Source of the DNA: Wuchereria bancrofti
Lineage: Eukaryota; Nematoda; Chromadorea; Rhabditida; Onchocercidae
Assembly (NCBI GenBank): GCA_005281725.1
Contig: SSBO01000003.1
Span: 4,836,495-4,900,494 of the forward strand
Direction of reading: 5' to 3'
DNA length: 64,000 bases
Shown one piece after another: positions 52,801 through 64,000 of the stretch; positions within the stretch are counted from its first letter, which is position 1; every line of letters starts with the position of its first letter. A program made the translations under genes and the position numbers. The notes below the pieces were generated by a model. That model was not told the DNA's origin. It searched no databases and was given only the letters and a program-made list of their open reading frames with translations.

Positions 52801-54251
52801 ATGGATTGAACAATAAAAACACTAATTTCCTCCCCTTATTATTTTATTGAAATGTTTCCTGAGACACTTCAGCTTTCGAACAGAGAACTGTTCAAAACGT
52901 TACTGTACTAGGCAAGAAAAGAAAAATATGCGGAATTCATGTACTCATTTCATTCTTTAAAAACAACTTTGAACTACTAAATAGCCCAATGATGAATATA
53001 TCTGTCACATTGCTAGCATAAATTCTGCCTTACACAGGAAAAAAGTCAAGAAAACGTATTCACTGATATGAATTCCTACTGAAATTCCATAACTTCAAGC
53101 GAAAAAATCTGAAAATTAGTTTCATTTAAATTGATTGTCATTACCATAGCAATTTTCTGACTGCTCTTCAGGTTCATTTTCTTCAACGGTTAAAGTTCGT
53201 ATAGCAGAATCACCAAATTCTTCAATGGTTAAAGGTGGTGTAGCAGATTCGTCGGATTCCTCGAACGGTACAAACTGTCGGCTAAGGTCAGTGTACACAG
53301 GCGGTTCTTCTGGCAAAACCTCCTTTGCCGCCGTAGAACTCATCGAAAATGTCTTTAAAAAGAATTTAACTGACAGAACAGTACACCAAAAACGAAAAGC
53401 GCGTAGTTACACATAAATTCCAACAAGCTTTGGAAATAAAAACACTAAATAAAGCCTGTTCAAAACGCAAACTATTATCAAATAATTGAACACCATTCTT
53501 AATCAATAAGAACTTCATTTTCGAATGTTAGGATATGTGACAAAATTGATGGATGGAAATTGGAAGTGTGAATACTAAAGATAGCTTTATGATATTGTGC
53601 TAATCTAAAATAACATCTACAACACTGCAAGATGTAGATGAGAACAAATCCATTCAGAAAACTAACGAACTATTAGGTTCTGCCACAACATGCCTTCGCT
53701 CAGCAAATAATAGTTTACAATTATTCTGCAGTGCTCTTGAAACAATGTAAGCTGGTGATTTTTTTCAAAAAATGTAAATTGATAGTGATCTTTAACATAA
53801 TAATCAGATTTTACCTTCTTCCCTTTATACCATGCGACCAGTGCTGTCTGTTTTCAAGATGGGATGAAACTGGAACTAAAGTGTACAGGAAGGAAAAGTT
53901 TTTAAATATGGAAGAGGAACTTCGTGTGAATTCACATTCTCTTCAGTGATTTCCGTATTTACTGCATAAATCGTGTTAGTCGGCAAAAACAGAGTTCGAT
54001 GGAAAACTATAACACGAACCCCGTCCACAATATCCGAATTATGTAAGCCTCCAAAACTGCCATCACCATATTCTACTGACAACCATACATCGACCAAGTG
54101 ACATCTACTGGGCAAAACTCATTCTTAATATAGGAAATTCAAAAGGTGTCAAAGTTAATTAAATTCACATAAAAGCAAGCTCACGGGTTATAGTCAATTC
54201 CCACATTTCCGTTTCTAAATCGTACTGCATTTCACAACGATTTCCGCTCAT
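43829..54251 (-). CDS. Large SANTA-domain protein, candidate KNL-2/M18BP1 centromere factor, about 23 exons
   Basis: Exon 1 is 54251-54185 and exon 2 is 54117-53936, both in phase. They encode METEMWELTIT-like residues, then LVDVWLSVEYGDGSFGGLHN and TLFLPTNTIYAVNTEITEEN. This resembles a SANTA domain (W near the start, Gly-rich turn, S-I pair, final YxVxxEI strand), the mark of M18BP1/KNL-2, which licenses CENP-A loading. Exon 3 (53352 down) starts TFSMSSTAAKEV. Exons then run to an ending at 44029-43829 (FSEVLFT, TGA). They include a Lys/Asp coiled-coil-like region (KWRKEFDFFLDKYKYWCDII), Ser-rich linkers, the basic motifs PPKKKQKQ and RPKRHIKAPQRF, and RYIGTWKNGTAREVSRHVYE, which could be the last part of a Myb/SANT fold. 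Most junctions were checked for phase and hold. That this is one long coding gene is well supported. The KNL-2 identity is inference, since the middle is unlike anything I know. It could also be two genes. Confidence 0.6.
48428..48469. repeat. 21-bp tandem duplication, intron
   Basis: Two adjacent copies of ACTGATGCTATAATATAACG plus A (48428-48448 and 48449-48469), identical, inside a large intron of the SANTA protein gene. Confidence 0.9.
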
Positions 54252-56145
54252 ATTTCGTTACCTGTAATCTTTTCCAGCGTTAAAACGCTGTTTATCATGT
54301 CTAGCAAAAATAAAGATATTCTAGAACTCCATAATGCAATGAAAATCTTGAACATAGTGTTACAGAAACAAACACAAAATTTGGAGTTTTGAGCACTTAA
54401 TTGACAATAAGTTTATGCAAGTGAATTGAAATGTATAATAACATCCGATAATATTAATATTGATGCCAAAATCAACTTGAATTTCCGATGCAATGCCAAT
54501 AGTCAAAAAAACAAAGTTGAATTATTTCTTAGTCAATGGAGACGATTAGTGAACGTTATCAATAATTGTGAGGACAAGAGATACGTCTGAAGTAATGATT
54601 ATCCAAATGTAAAGATGGGAAATGTGATAGGAAGAAAGAGGTATCTAATAAAACTATCGAATCAGTAGTTCAGCCATGTTAGGATATGATTCCTTCCATC
54701 TATCATGGGTCGTCATTTTGAGCCGGGATCCCAATAATGGTTCTGATTTCTCCCAACAAAACACAATATGCATAAGAGACTCTCTGCTAAACCGCTAAAC
54801 CACCCTATAATGTTTAACTAAAAGAGACACGTCTTACCTACCAAAACAGTACTTAACTAGTATCACCACACAGCCTATGTCACAACAATCTACCACTGAT
54901 GGCCTTTCTCCCACTCGCTCGTAGACCTTTCGGGAATATATTTTGGTCTTGAAGAAGGAACTGTTGCATGAGGTCAATTGCGCATTTCTATCCTAATTTT
55001 AGAAGAATTTTAGCAACTAGACAGTATTTGAACTTTAATCAGTCCAGATAGGCACTCCTTGTCAATCCAACCAGCTTTATTTGTCTGGCAATTTCTCAGC
55101 AAATGTAATGCTCATACAATACCACTCAAATCGATACATGCTCAGTGGTCGATCAATAACCTGATTAAATGTAAACGGGGAAACACACAACTAGCCAGGG
55201 AAATAGCAGAATGTATCTAAACTTCCCGTCAAATTTACTACCATTATCACACACCATCGATTTAGTGCTACAGAAATTGCATCCTCTAACAGCTAGAAAA
55301 CCATTAGCGAGCGAGTCTGCATATGGGTCAAGGGTTATGTTATAGTTCTTTATAAAGTAATTTTGCTGAGGGATTATATAGCTGGAACTATGGGAAGCAA
55401 ACTGAAATTCCAACAGTATGAGACGGAAATAAGAACAAAATGTAAAGGAAACGATGAGAAGGAATTAACAACTGCATGGGAAATGAACAGATCCTTTCAA
55501 ACGCAATGCGTTCACTGTCAACATTGTCTTCCTCTTGTACAACACTTACAATGAAAGGAATGTATTGGCAGAACTCAGGATGAAAATCCAAGGTACTTCC
55601 GGAGTCCTTTATCGCAGCCACAAATTTGGTTGCTTTGTTGAGAAATAAACATGATGTTATCACCAATGAATTACTCCGCGAACTCTTTTATGGGTGTGAA
55701 AGTTTGATCATAAAGCAACAGATTTATGCTATCTTTTTTATTCATCTTAGAACACATAAATTCGCTACAGCATTAGAGTGATATAACATGGTTTAAAAAA
55801 TTGCTACTATGTCAAAAACTTAATAGCAGTGAGCCACAGTATAAAACTGACAGATATGAATAAGCAAGTGGGATTCGGGTCGAAATAAGTATAATTTTGC
55901 ATCAAACACCAGCTTATTAAAGACTAGAACGCAGGAAAAAGACTCGTACGAGTTTAAAGATAATCTGACAACTGCGAATGGATATGTTTGGTCCATCCAT
56001 CTACCGGTCAACACAATCGAAGATTCCTAAAAACATCGTACATTTTTTCTGAAATACATTGAAAAACGCTTAAAAGTCGGGAAGTCAGTAAAAACTATGA
56101 CAACTTTTGTAACGATTTAAAGGAAAAAACAACGCACATCATTGT
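54252..56145. other. Intergenic region between the BCKDH E2 gene and the SANTA protein gene
   Basis: 1.9 kb of AT-rich sequence between two minus-strand genes. Short open frames (for example 55388-55666) show no recognisable domain or consistent splice partners. It should contain the E2 3' UTR at its right end and the promoter or trans-splice region of the SANTA gene at its left end. An acceptor-like GATTACAG lies 10 bp upstream of the start at 54251. Confidence 0.45.
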
Positions 56146-59100
56146 TTATCTCAAATCAGCGACCATGTTGGATGGATTCTCCAGATACTGCTTTACTTGG
56201 CTACTAAAACGAGCTACCGTGGCACCATCGATAACACGATGATCTGCAGCCCACGAAAACTTCACCACATTGGCTTCGCAGATCTATCAATATGCGAGAT
56301 TAATTCTCATTTTTTGAGCCAGCAACTAGCAAATTCAAAACCACTTTTCTTGGAAATATATTACGAGATCAATCACTGAGTCAATGGGAAATATTTTGCA
56401 AGATTAATCACTGCAGTCAACACGATACTTATTTCAAATGCACAGTCTCAGGTGTGTAGAGTCTGCAATATACATGCCAGGAAAGAGGCTTACTGAAGTA
56501 TCTAAGAATAACGAATCCCATAAAAAACAGTGTTTCTGAAACAACTCACATTCCCCTCTTTATTAAATCGAGGCAGTTTAGAAATCTGTCCAATTGCTCC
56601 AATCGCAAGCTGAGGTGGCATAATCACCGGCATAAGATAAGTACCACCAAGCTGTAAATTTAACAAAAATTTTTTCATAGTATTCTTCAGTTGTAATACC
56701 TCGAAACTAAGAAGACAATCCCTCCGGCCCAATATTACGTAAATGATGATAATGTTGCCAAATGTCACCATTCTGGCAAACAACTTAAATGGGACGAAGT
56801 AACTTACGGCAGATTAATTGCAGCATTTTAATAAACATCTGATGCATAGTCAAGATCACTGACCTAAGCTCAATTTTAACAAAATATATAGTTTAATCAC
56901 TTTCATTACTCATTGGTAGCTATACCATAGCACTGGCTCTTTGTGTGTGCTGTCATGTCACACTCAACAGTACAAGGAATCGGTGTTAAATTTGAAATTA
57001 ACAAAGATGCTAACAACACTTAAGTAGACTGCTGGGATCAAAGGAAATCTGTCTTCAAGTCCCTGAATCTAAATAAATTACCATCACGAATATCTTTCGA
57101 ATGATGTGTATATCGGTGTACCAAATGAATGCTTTACTGGAATTTCATACAATTTTTCTATCACAAAAATATGCTCACCATTCCTATGTTGGACAGTGTA
57201 AACGTTCCATCCTTTAGATCATCTGGATCTATTTTCATTTTACCGCTAGCTTCTTGAAGACGGTTTAACTCAACAGCAACCTCCCATAATGTGCGGTGTT
57301 CACAATGTTTGATGTTTGGTACCACAAGACCTTCCGGAGTATCCATAGCTATTGATATGTTATGCGATGTCTAAAAAACTAATTAATTGAAACATCTAAA
57401 GGCAAGTAAAATACCTAATATCCGAAACTGAAACACATTAATGCATCAGGTAAAATTTCTTCTCGACTTTTCACAATTTGTTCCTGTAAAGCTGAAAACT
57501 CTCGATCAATAGAAATCTATATTTAAATTAACTGAAAACTTTGCTGTTCTGCTATTGCATCAAACTTGTAGCACACATTGGACGCAAACAGAACCTTTTT
57601 TGTGTTCCCCTTGTGATGGAAGTATTCAAATTAATGAAATAACATTAAACAGAAAATCCGTAACTTGCAATCAGCTCTTAAAAAACTACGCTAATTACCC
57701 GGCTTAGAAATAAAATCAAATAGATTTTTGATAATAAAACCAACTTACTTTACAAATGACATTCTCCATATTTTCGTCTACTATAGCGTTCAACCTTGGA
57801 AATTTCTTTAAAGCAAGTGAGACAGCTTTGATAATAATTGGCATAAAACTCATACGAGCATTGTATGCTACTTCAAAATTTCTCAGTTCCTCCCGCATTG
57901 TCATTAATCGATCAAAATTCACCTGAAAATGAACTTTAACCGGAAAACTCCACATATATATACCGCCTTTTCTCTATCACGTAACAGAAATTCTTCCTTG
58001 AACAGTTTTTTCCTAATTTCTAGCCCATGTTCTTCTCTCTGATTCATGATATTCTAGGGTATGAAAAACTACACGATTAATAAAACGAAGAGACTGCTAA
58101 AACTTTATTTAAAAATTTTCCGCTAAAAATTTATTTAAAAAAATACACAAAATCCTTTCTCCTAATTTGTTCTCATCTCAACAATGAAAAAAGATCAAAA
58201 AAGTATTTCGGATAAAAATAATTTTTGCATATAAAAATTTATTAACTTTATGAAACAAGATTAAAGACAAAAGTGTACTGTAATGACACCAAATATTACT
58301 TCATCGCAAAAGCCAAGGTGTGGTATTTTTAAAGACTCAGTCATCGACTTGACCATAGCACGAGTGTAGCCACGTATAGGGATCACTTTATCATTTTTCA
58401 GCATCTTAAACTGAAAATGCGACGAATTTCATAAGTGGAAAGTTCTCACTGATTTATTATTTTACGACTGCAGCAAGCAGCCGTATATAATCTTCCTCTC
58501 AGGAAGTGTGAAATAAGCTAATTAACCAGCTAAATAACTCATTTTTACAGATGATTTAATAGTAATAATGAATTAATAATAATAGTATAATGAATTAATG
58601 GTAATGATGAATTAATAGTAATATATACAAACCTTTTCCAGCGGCAAAGAATGCGACAGTGATGACACTGCATGGAAAGTCACATCTGCAACTGTTGTCC
58701 TTGACGAATCTGGAAAATAACGAAAATTTTCAAAACACAGGGAGACTATGAATGCGCAGGTTACCAAGAGTAACTTAGTTTAGTGTTCCTTAGTGGCTAT
58801 TCAGTATATTTCGTTTTAAGCAGTACGCAGAAATATCATTAATTTCTCACAACTGACAATGACAGTATGCTCCGAAGTATAGTGAATAGTGATGTTGTGA
58901 AAAGTGCATGTACATTCAACTAATAATAGTATACATAAAAAATAAAAGAAATGCAAAGTTTGAAATTCATTACCCGTTCGACGTTCGACATAACAAATAA
59001 TATCATCCTTCAGAATACGTCCACTAATACCTGTCCCAGTGATTTCATTCAGATTCACCTTAAACAATCATTTAGTGAGAAATGAGACAAATTCATGCTA

Positions 59101-60582
59101 TTTATTACAAACAAATGTATTTTTTCTAACAATCGACTATAATAAGATATAAATTTAGAACGTGCTGCTCCAGAAGAGACCAAAAAAATTTGATTTGAGG
59201 TAAAAAGGCAATGAAAGTCCATTGAATCCTGTTTAAACATGCAATAAACTTTAGTGAGATATTACCAATTAGTTATCACCTAAAATTATTCTACTTTTTT
59301 CCCCTCCTCTTTATGTCCTCTTTTACGGAAATTTTTAAGACAATGAAAAGTGCCTACGAATTCAAGTATAATAATAAGAAATAACTGCCAAATGAAAAAA
59401 AAAAAAAATACCCCCTTTTCTGTAGCAAGTTGTCGAACTGCTGGACTAGCAAGGATTTTCCTAGCTTCCTGAGCATTATCTGAAGTCATCGTTTCTCTCT
59501 CTAGTTCCCCATCACGATTTTCTTCTGGCATCAGTTAATATAAAGAAATTATGTAATTAAAATGGCATCTTTTAACAAACATTGAAGAGCAACTACATTT
59601 TTCATTACTCGCTGACCAAAATACGCTCATGGTAAAGGGAACTGCTGATAATCCAGTTTGCAGTGACCCTTATGCATAAAAAAGTTATTATTATGTATAA
59701 AGCCCCTAGATCACTATTAGCTCAATCGACAGAACTAATGTGTTGCGTAGTTCCGAAAATATAGTGTCTTTTTGTAACTTAAGTATTCGAATCATTAACC
59801 TGACATTAAAATCAATTTCATTTTGGACTTGTACAGGAAAATACAAAACATATCCTTTCTAATTACTCCTAGCCCCACTGAACAATTCTGCAAATCAACT
59901 GAATTATGGAATTGCTTGAAAGAAAAGAAATAAACATCAGTACCGACATCCGCAACTTCGATGTCCACAAGGGTTGTACCTACTTTCGCTACATCCTCAA
60001 TATCATAGTACCTAGAACAAATTATTTTAGACTCCGAATTTTTTGATATGAAAGAAGTCAATCGTTTCGTTTTTCAATTCCAAAGGACAGCAATTTCATG
60101 AAGGTTGTTACAAAAGTGATTTTCATTCATAGTTAGAGAAATTAGGATATGATGAAACTCACAGTTTTTTTATGACACCATCATAACGGCTGGTGATTGT
60201 CACCGATGCCTTGTCACTCTGTACTTCGCAAATGTTATCAAACTGTGCCACATGATCACCTTCTTTCACATGCCATTCTTTAATCTAAAAACTACACGTT
60301 AATCATTCCTTGGAATCAGGGTAACTTTTAGAGGTTTCTAAATGAAGAAGTTTTTAGGAATCGAATCATTTAAAAAAGAATTAGTTCAAATTTGTTTGAA
60401 ATACTGTAAACCGTAATCCGCATATTGATTAATGAAGTTGATGGCTTACTTGCACTTCGGCGATGCCTTCACCAATATCTGACAGTTTGAACTGCACAAG
60501 TGGGAGGAATCTAGCTGAAATAAAAAGAACATGAAATTCACTCACTGCAAAATGGAACTATCCGTTCACGTGCGTAATGCAT
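56146..60582 (-). CDS. dbt-1: BCKDH E2: lipoamide acyltransferase of branched-chain alpha-keto acid dehydrogenase, mitochondrial
   Basis: E2 transfers branched acyl groups to CoA in the mitochondrial breakdown of Leu, Ile and Val. Exon 1 (60582-60546) gives [12 protein letters not shown], a short Arg-bearing presequence. Exon 2 (60514-60450) begins the lipoyl domain ([16 protein letters not shown]). Exon 3 carries [14 protein letters not shown], the lipoyl Lys being near residue 59. An E3-binding domain follows ([13 protein letters not shown], then [17 protein letters not shown]; 59536-58975). The catalytic domain shows [83 protein letters not shown] and the active-site DHRVIDGA in the last exon (about 56284-56146, TAA). 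All family blocks are present in order. A 90-nt symmetric exon (58053-57964) adds 30 residues that other E2 proteins lack. The start ATG was chosen because its phase joins the lipoyl exon. Confidence 0.93.
58557..58625. repeat. Degenerate ATGAATTAATAGTAAT repeat in an E2 intron
   Basis: Several imperfect copies of a TAATAGTAATAATGAATTAA-like unit in a row within an intron of the BCKDH E2 gene. It is a low-complexity tandem array with no coding role. Confidence 0.7.
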
Positions 60583-63434
60583 CTTCAGGTAATGGTTTAA
60601 CGGATGCAAGAAGTGGCTCACGGTACCAATTTTCAATGGATTCCGTTCGAATTCTCACGTTTCAACAATCAGTAACAATTTACAAATAATGAAGAGAGTA
60701 AAATATTTGACTCAAAAGTGTTGTTAGAGAGTAGATGAAATTCGACAACTCTCAGGTCATATTTTGACACAGAAATCCTGGACCAAAACGTTCGCCAGCC
60801 TAGGAACTATCCCAGTTGCACACGAAATATTTTATGTACCGTGGAAGCAGTGTATAAGTGTCTTCTACTCAACTTTTTCCTATTCTTCTGTCATCCTTTT
60901 TGTCTTTTCTTCCTCCTGCTTTTCCACTGTTCTTCTTTAGTCGCGGAACTCTCGAACTGGTTGATAAAATAGGTGCAGCAAGTAAAGCGGTGAAGTAGTA
61001 GTGGGACACAGAAATGAAGGACAACCTGCTCTAAAAGTCGGTGACTAAGTGCGGCTGCTATCCCGGCAGGAACGGTTCACTTGTCTATCTGTCTTATCAT
61101 CAGTTATTATCATCTACTTCGAATTTACTGTTATCTTGGCAGATGACTATGTGGCAAGAAAAGGAAGAATTTTAGGATTACAGTCTGACAGCTATTAAAA
61201 TACCCCAGTAATTTCAAGTCTGGGAATTTCTATCCGTTTCCCCGTTACATCTGTCTCATCTTTAGTTCTTGCTGAATAATAAGCTCATTTGGTGATTGCA
61301 TTCGCAGGATAGCTTATAGCTTATTCATTTGTGACGCATAATTTCTTTATTTAAGAAAGTATCACTAGTCTTTGAAATTTTTTAATCTAAAAAATTCAGA
61401 ATTACTCTCTAAGATACTAATTCAGAATTACTCTCTAAGATACTATCATTTAATTTTAATACTAAATGAGGAAAAGATGAAAGACAAAGATAACATACCC
61501 ATTGAATTGAACAACATCCTACGACTTAACAAATATAGTCCTTGTCGACCTATCAATGATGCCATCCTGAAAAGATATCTTCACAACTGTTTCATAAATA
61601 ATGTAAATATACAGAGGAGACATTTCTTGTGTCTAGCCATTCATTGCTTGAAATGTCACATAAACAAGTCAGTATTGTGACACAAAGTCAACCAAGTCAA
61701 TTCAATATTTACATTTCATTAGCACCAATTTTTTATTGCAAAATGTGAAGCTACAGTATTTAAAAGTAAAATAAACAACGTAAAATATTGATTTACAACA
61801 CTTGGTTAGATTCACTATGACGTTAGTTAATTCTATTGTGTAATTAATCTCAGGGATTGAAATCTCGGTGGTAAGATCATCAGAATTGAAACTACTTTTT
61901 AATATTGCCATGCAGAGATTTCCTAATTTGACAGTAAATGTCAACAACTTTCCAAAGATGATGACTTGCTTTTTGTTTCTCACCTGAATAATGCAAGGTT
62001 GAAAAGATGACGTTTCCACATTAAAATTATTCTTAGCGTACGTTCTCTAGGATTGATCAAATAAATATCATATTATAACTGATCTACCTTCAACATTTCT
62101 TCTCTTTTTGAAATTCAATAACAAATTTGGATTATAACCAAAATGTAAAATCCGTTAGATGACAGTTCAAAGGTTAATTCCTTCCTTTATCGTAATGGTG
62201 AAATGTAAACGTTACTGAGAAGCGAATGAAAATGGAAAATCAACAATAGAAATAAAGTGGAAGCGTTGCGAGAGCAAGTGGTACAGATAGCACTTTGAGC
62301 AAATTCCTGCTTGTAGTGAACAAATATTTTCAGGGCTGGTTTGGCGCTGGTAGCGACTTTCTTTACCATTACGATACTGTCACGACATCGACATTGTTGT
62401 GACACTGAAGCTGAGAAATACTGTGGTACTCTTTCTTGTAACACTTTCAAGATAGACTTACTCTGCTGTACCACTCACTAATGTCAGTTGTCACCGCTAC
62501 GGAGTGTACTGAATTGAAAAATTTATAAAAGCAACTGAAATAGTTGGAAGGACAACCGTTCCAAACATTCATACAACAGCAAAGACTGAATTTCTGGTTG
62601 ATACTTCTGCAAGGAATGGGCAAAATTTTTTAAAGTTTTTTAAAATTGCATGCAAGTGTATCGGATTGTTAATCTAATAAAATAGAACGAGATTATTATT
62701 TAAGTGTTTTTAGATGATTCTATTAGAACTCCCATTTTAATTCAAAATAATAATGGCAGCAGCAAAATAAATTTGTGCACACATGGGAAATTGTAACAGT
62801 TCAAATAAAATTATCAAATCACAACTAAGACAATTTTAATCGTTGAGAAGAGCAATAAGCGAATATAACATTTTATTTATTCACAATCTAAGAAGAGGTA
62901 ATATAGAAGATTGCTTGCAACAGTAAGTATTATACGATAAACTGATTAACCAATATGAATGGGAGGAACAAAAGTTAACCTTGGATCTTAATATGTGGTC
63001 CAAGTAATCAACTGTTACGATTATCTCATTTTTGAAATCCCACTATTTCAGTCCTCCGTAGCGACCCATTTACAAGGCTGGTCAAATAAATACATGTTGT
63101 AGTAAATTAATTAATAAAATCTGTGAATGTTTTGTCTATGCTTTGAGGCTCATGATTCCTTTCTGCAGCAATACCTACATCTAAGCAAAGTATTAGTTTT
63201 CAAAAGTATAAATTTATGAGATTTATATTAGGGATCGAATAACTGAATCAAGTCGACAACCTCGGTTTTGCTTATCGGTAATTTGCATATCTTGAAGGAT
63301 TTTGCATGTATTGTCTTTGTCAATAATATATAATAATAGAAATCGGTCAAGCAATTTCATAAACCTTTGCTACCAACGTCGCAACAGTCTAACTCTAAAA
63401 CTGAAGCTGTCATCATAAACTAGTACTACCGTAG
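60583..63434. other. Gene-poor region upstream of BCKDH E2
   Basis: 2.85 kb without a recognised gene; the proximal part must hold the E2 promoter. A tandem duplication lies at 61394-61445. Open frames at 61372-61680 (+) and 62187-62474 (-) have no recognisable features. The area around 62220-62480 is slightly less AT-rich. Confidence 0.5.
61394..61445. repeat. 26-bp tandem duplication
   Basis: Two adjacent, identical 26-bp copies of ATTCAGAATTACTCTCTAAG plus ATACTA (61394-61419 and 61420-61445). Confidence 0.9.
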
Positions 63435-63554
63435 ATGCGCACTAGAGAGAAAAAGAAGTGGAGTGAAAATTCAGAAGAGAGTAAGGAAGCACCAGAGGAC
63501 CATAAACTCCAACATCAATCTGTCTTTCACCCCCCACCACTAGAACCATTTCAG
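63435..63554 (+). CDS. Possible first exon of an unidentified gene running off the right edge
   Basis: The ATG directly follows an acceptor-like CGTAG, as at a trans-spliced start. It opens about 40 codons of strongly polar sequence (MRTREKKKWSENSEESKEAP, then a Pro-rich FHPPPLEPFQ) that ends at a CAG/GTTAAA donor. The composition is far more coding-like than the surroundings. No further exon was identified in the remaining 450 bp, which reads as intron. Product unknown. Confidence 0.33.
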
Positions 63555-64000
63555 GTTAAAATGGATTGTTCAATTTCACTACAGCTTAGAAGTTCAAATG
63601 ATTCTCTAGTTTTTTTTTACCACTTTTTAGACCACAAAGTGAATTTTAATTAATAGCTCTATAGATACTTCTTAGTGTTACATTTCTTTGGCCAAATTTA
63701 CCAAATTTAATTCAAATTTGCATTATGTGTCTAAGGAAATGTACCGTTTATTATCCTGTTACTGCAATCATTTAAATTTTTGTGTTATTTGTTGAAGCAT
63801 TTTCTGCCTGTTAATTTTGATTTAACCAATTAACTTAACTTATATTTTGATCCAACCAGACCGTATTTTAGGACACTGTATTACTTAAGAAGCCACTTGG
63901 ACTGCGGATCTGCAAAAATACTCTACAGGTTAAAATTCATTCCAGTTTAGAGGGCCTTGTTTAGTTAGAATATTAAATGTTCAGTTCTCATGCCACAAAA

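Noticed and set aside
62187..62474. 95-codon minus-strand open frame with several Cys.
   Set aside because: No domain, no signal peptide, and no support from neighbours or splicing. Frames of this length occur by chance in this window.

Overview
The window is eukaryotic and reads as nuclear DNA of a parasitic nematode, most likely a filarial or related spirurid worm. It is AT-rich. The genes are split into many short exons by introns with ordinary GT...TTTCAG borders. Several start codons sit just downstream of an acceptor-like (C)AG, as expected where a spliced leader is trans-spliced. No rRNA, tRNA, CRISPR array, operon of bacterial type, or intact transposon was seen. The taxonomic call is inference from gene architecture and protein similarity; I could not run a search.

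Layout from left to right. At 1-496 (-) two 5' exons of an unidentified gene run off the left edge. At 1661-15970 (+) lies a complete pecanex homologue of at least 35 exons. Convergent to it at 16872-23126 (-) is an FCHo-type endocytic F-BAR/mu-homology protein. After a 6 kb gene-poor stretch come four genes, all on +: a CTR-type copper transporter (29130-30262), TFIIE alpha (31846-34601), nascent polypeptide-associated complex beta/BTF3 (36799-37908) and TRAPPC13 (39364-43186). At 43829-54251 (-) lies a large multi-exon nuclear-type protein with a probable N-terminal SANTA domain, proposed here as a KNL-2/M18BP1 centromere-licensing factor. At 56146-60582 (-) is the complete E2 subunit of branched-chain alpha-keto acid dehydrogenase. 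A possible first exon of another + gene lies at 63435-63554.

The genes are housekeeping functions (endocytosis, copper uptake, transcription initiation, co-translational chaperoning, vesicle tethering, centromere maintenance, branched-chain amino acid breakdown) and show no common pathway. The interesting signals are structural. They are a duplicated fragment of the FCHo terminal exon in its last intron, and a symmetric 90-nt candidate cassette exon inside the BCKDH E2 catalytic domain. Others are a three-copy tandem duplication carrying a splice acceptor in pecanex, a GC-AG intron in TFIIE alpha, a uORF whose stop overlaps the pecanex start, and the divergent SANTA protein.
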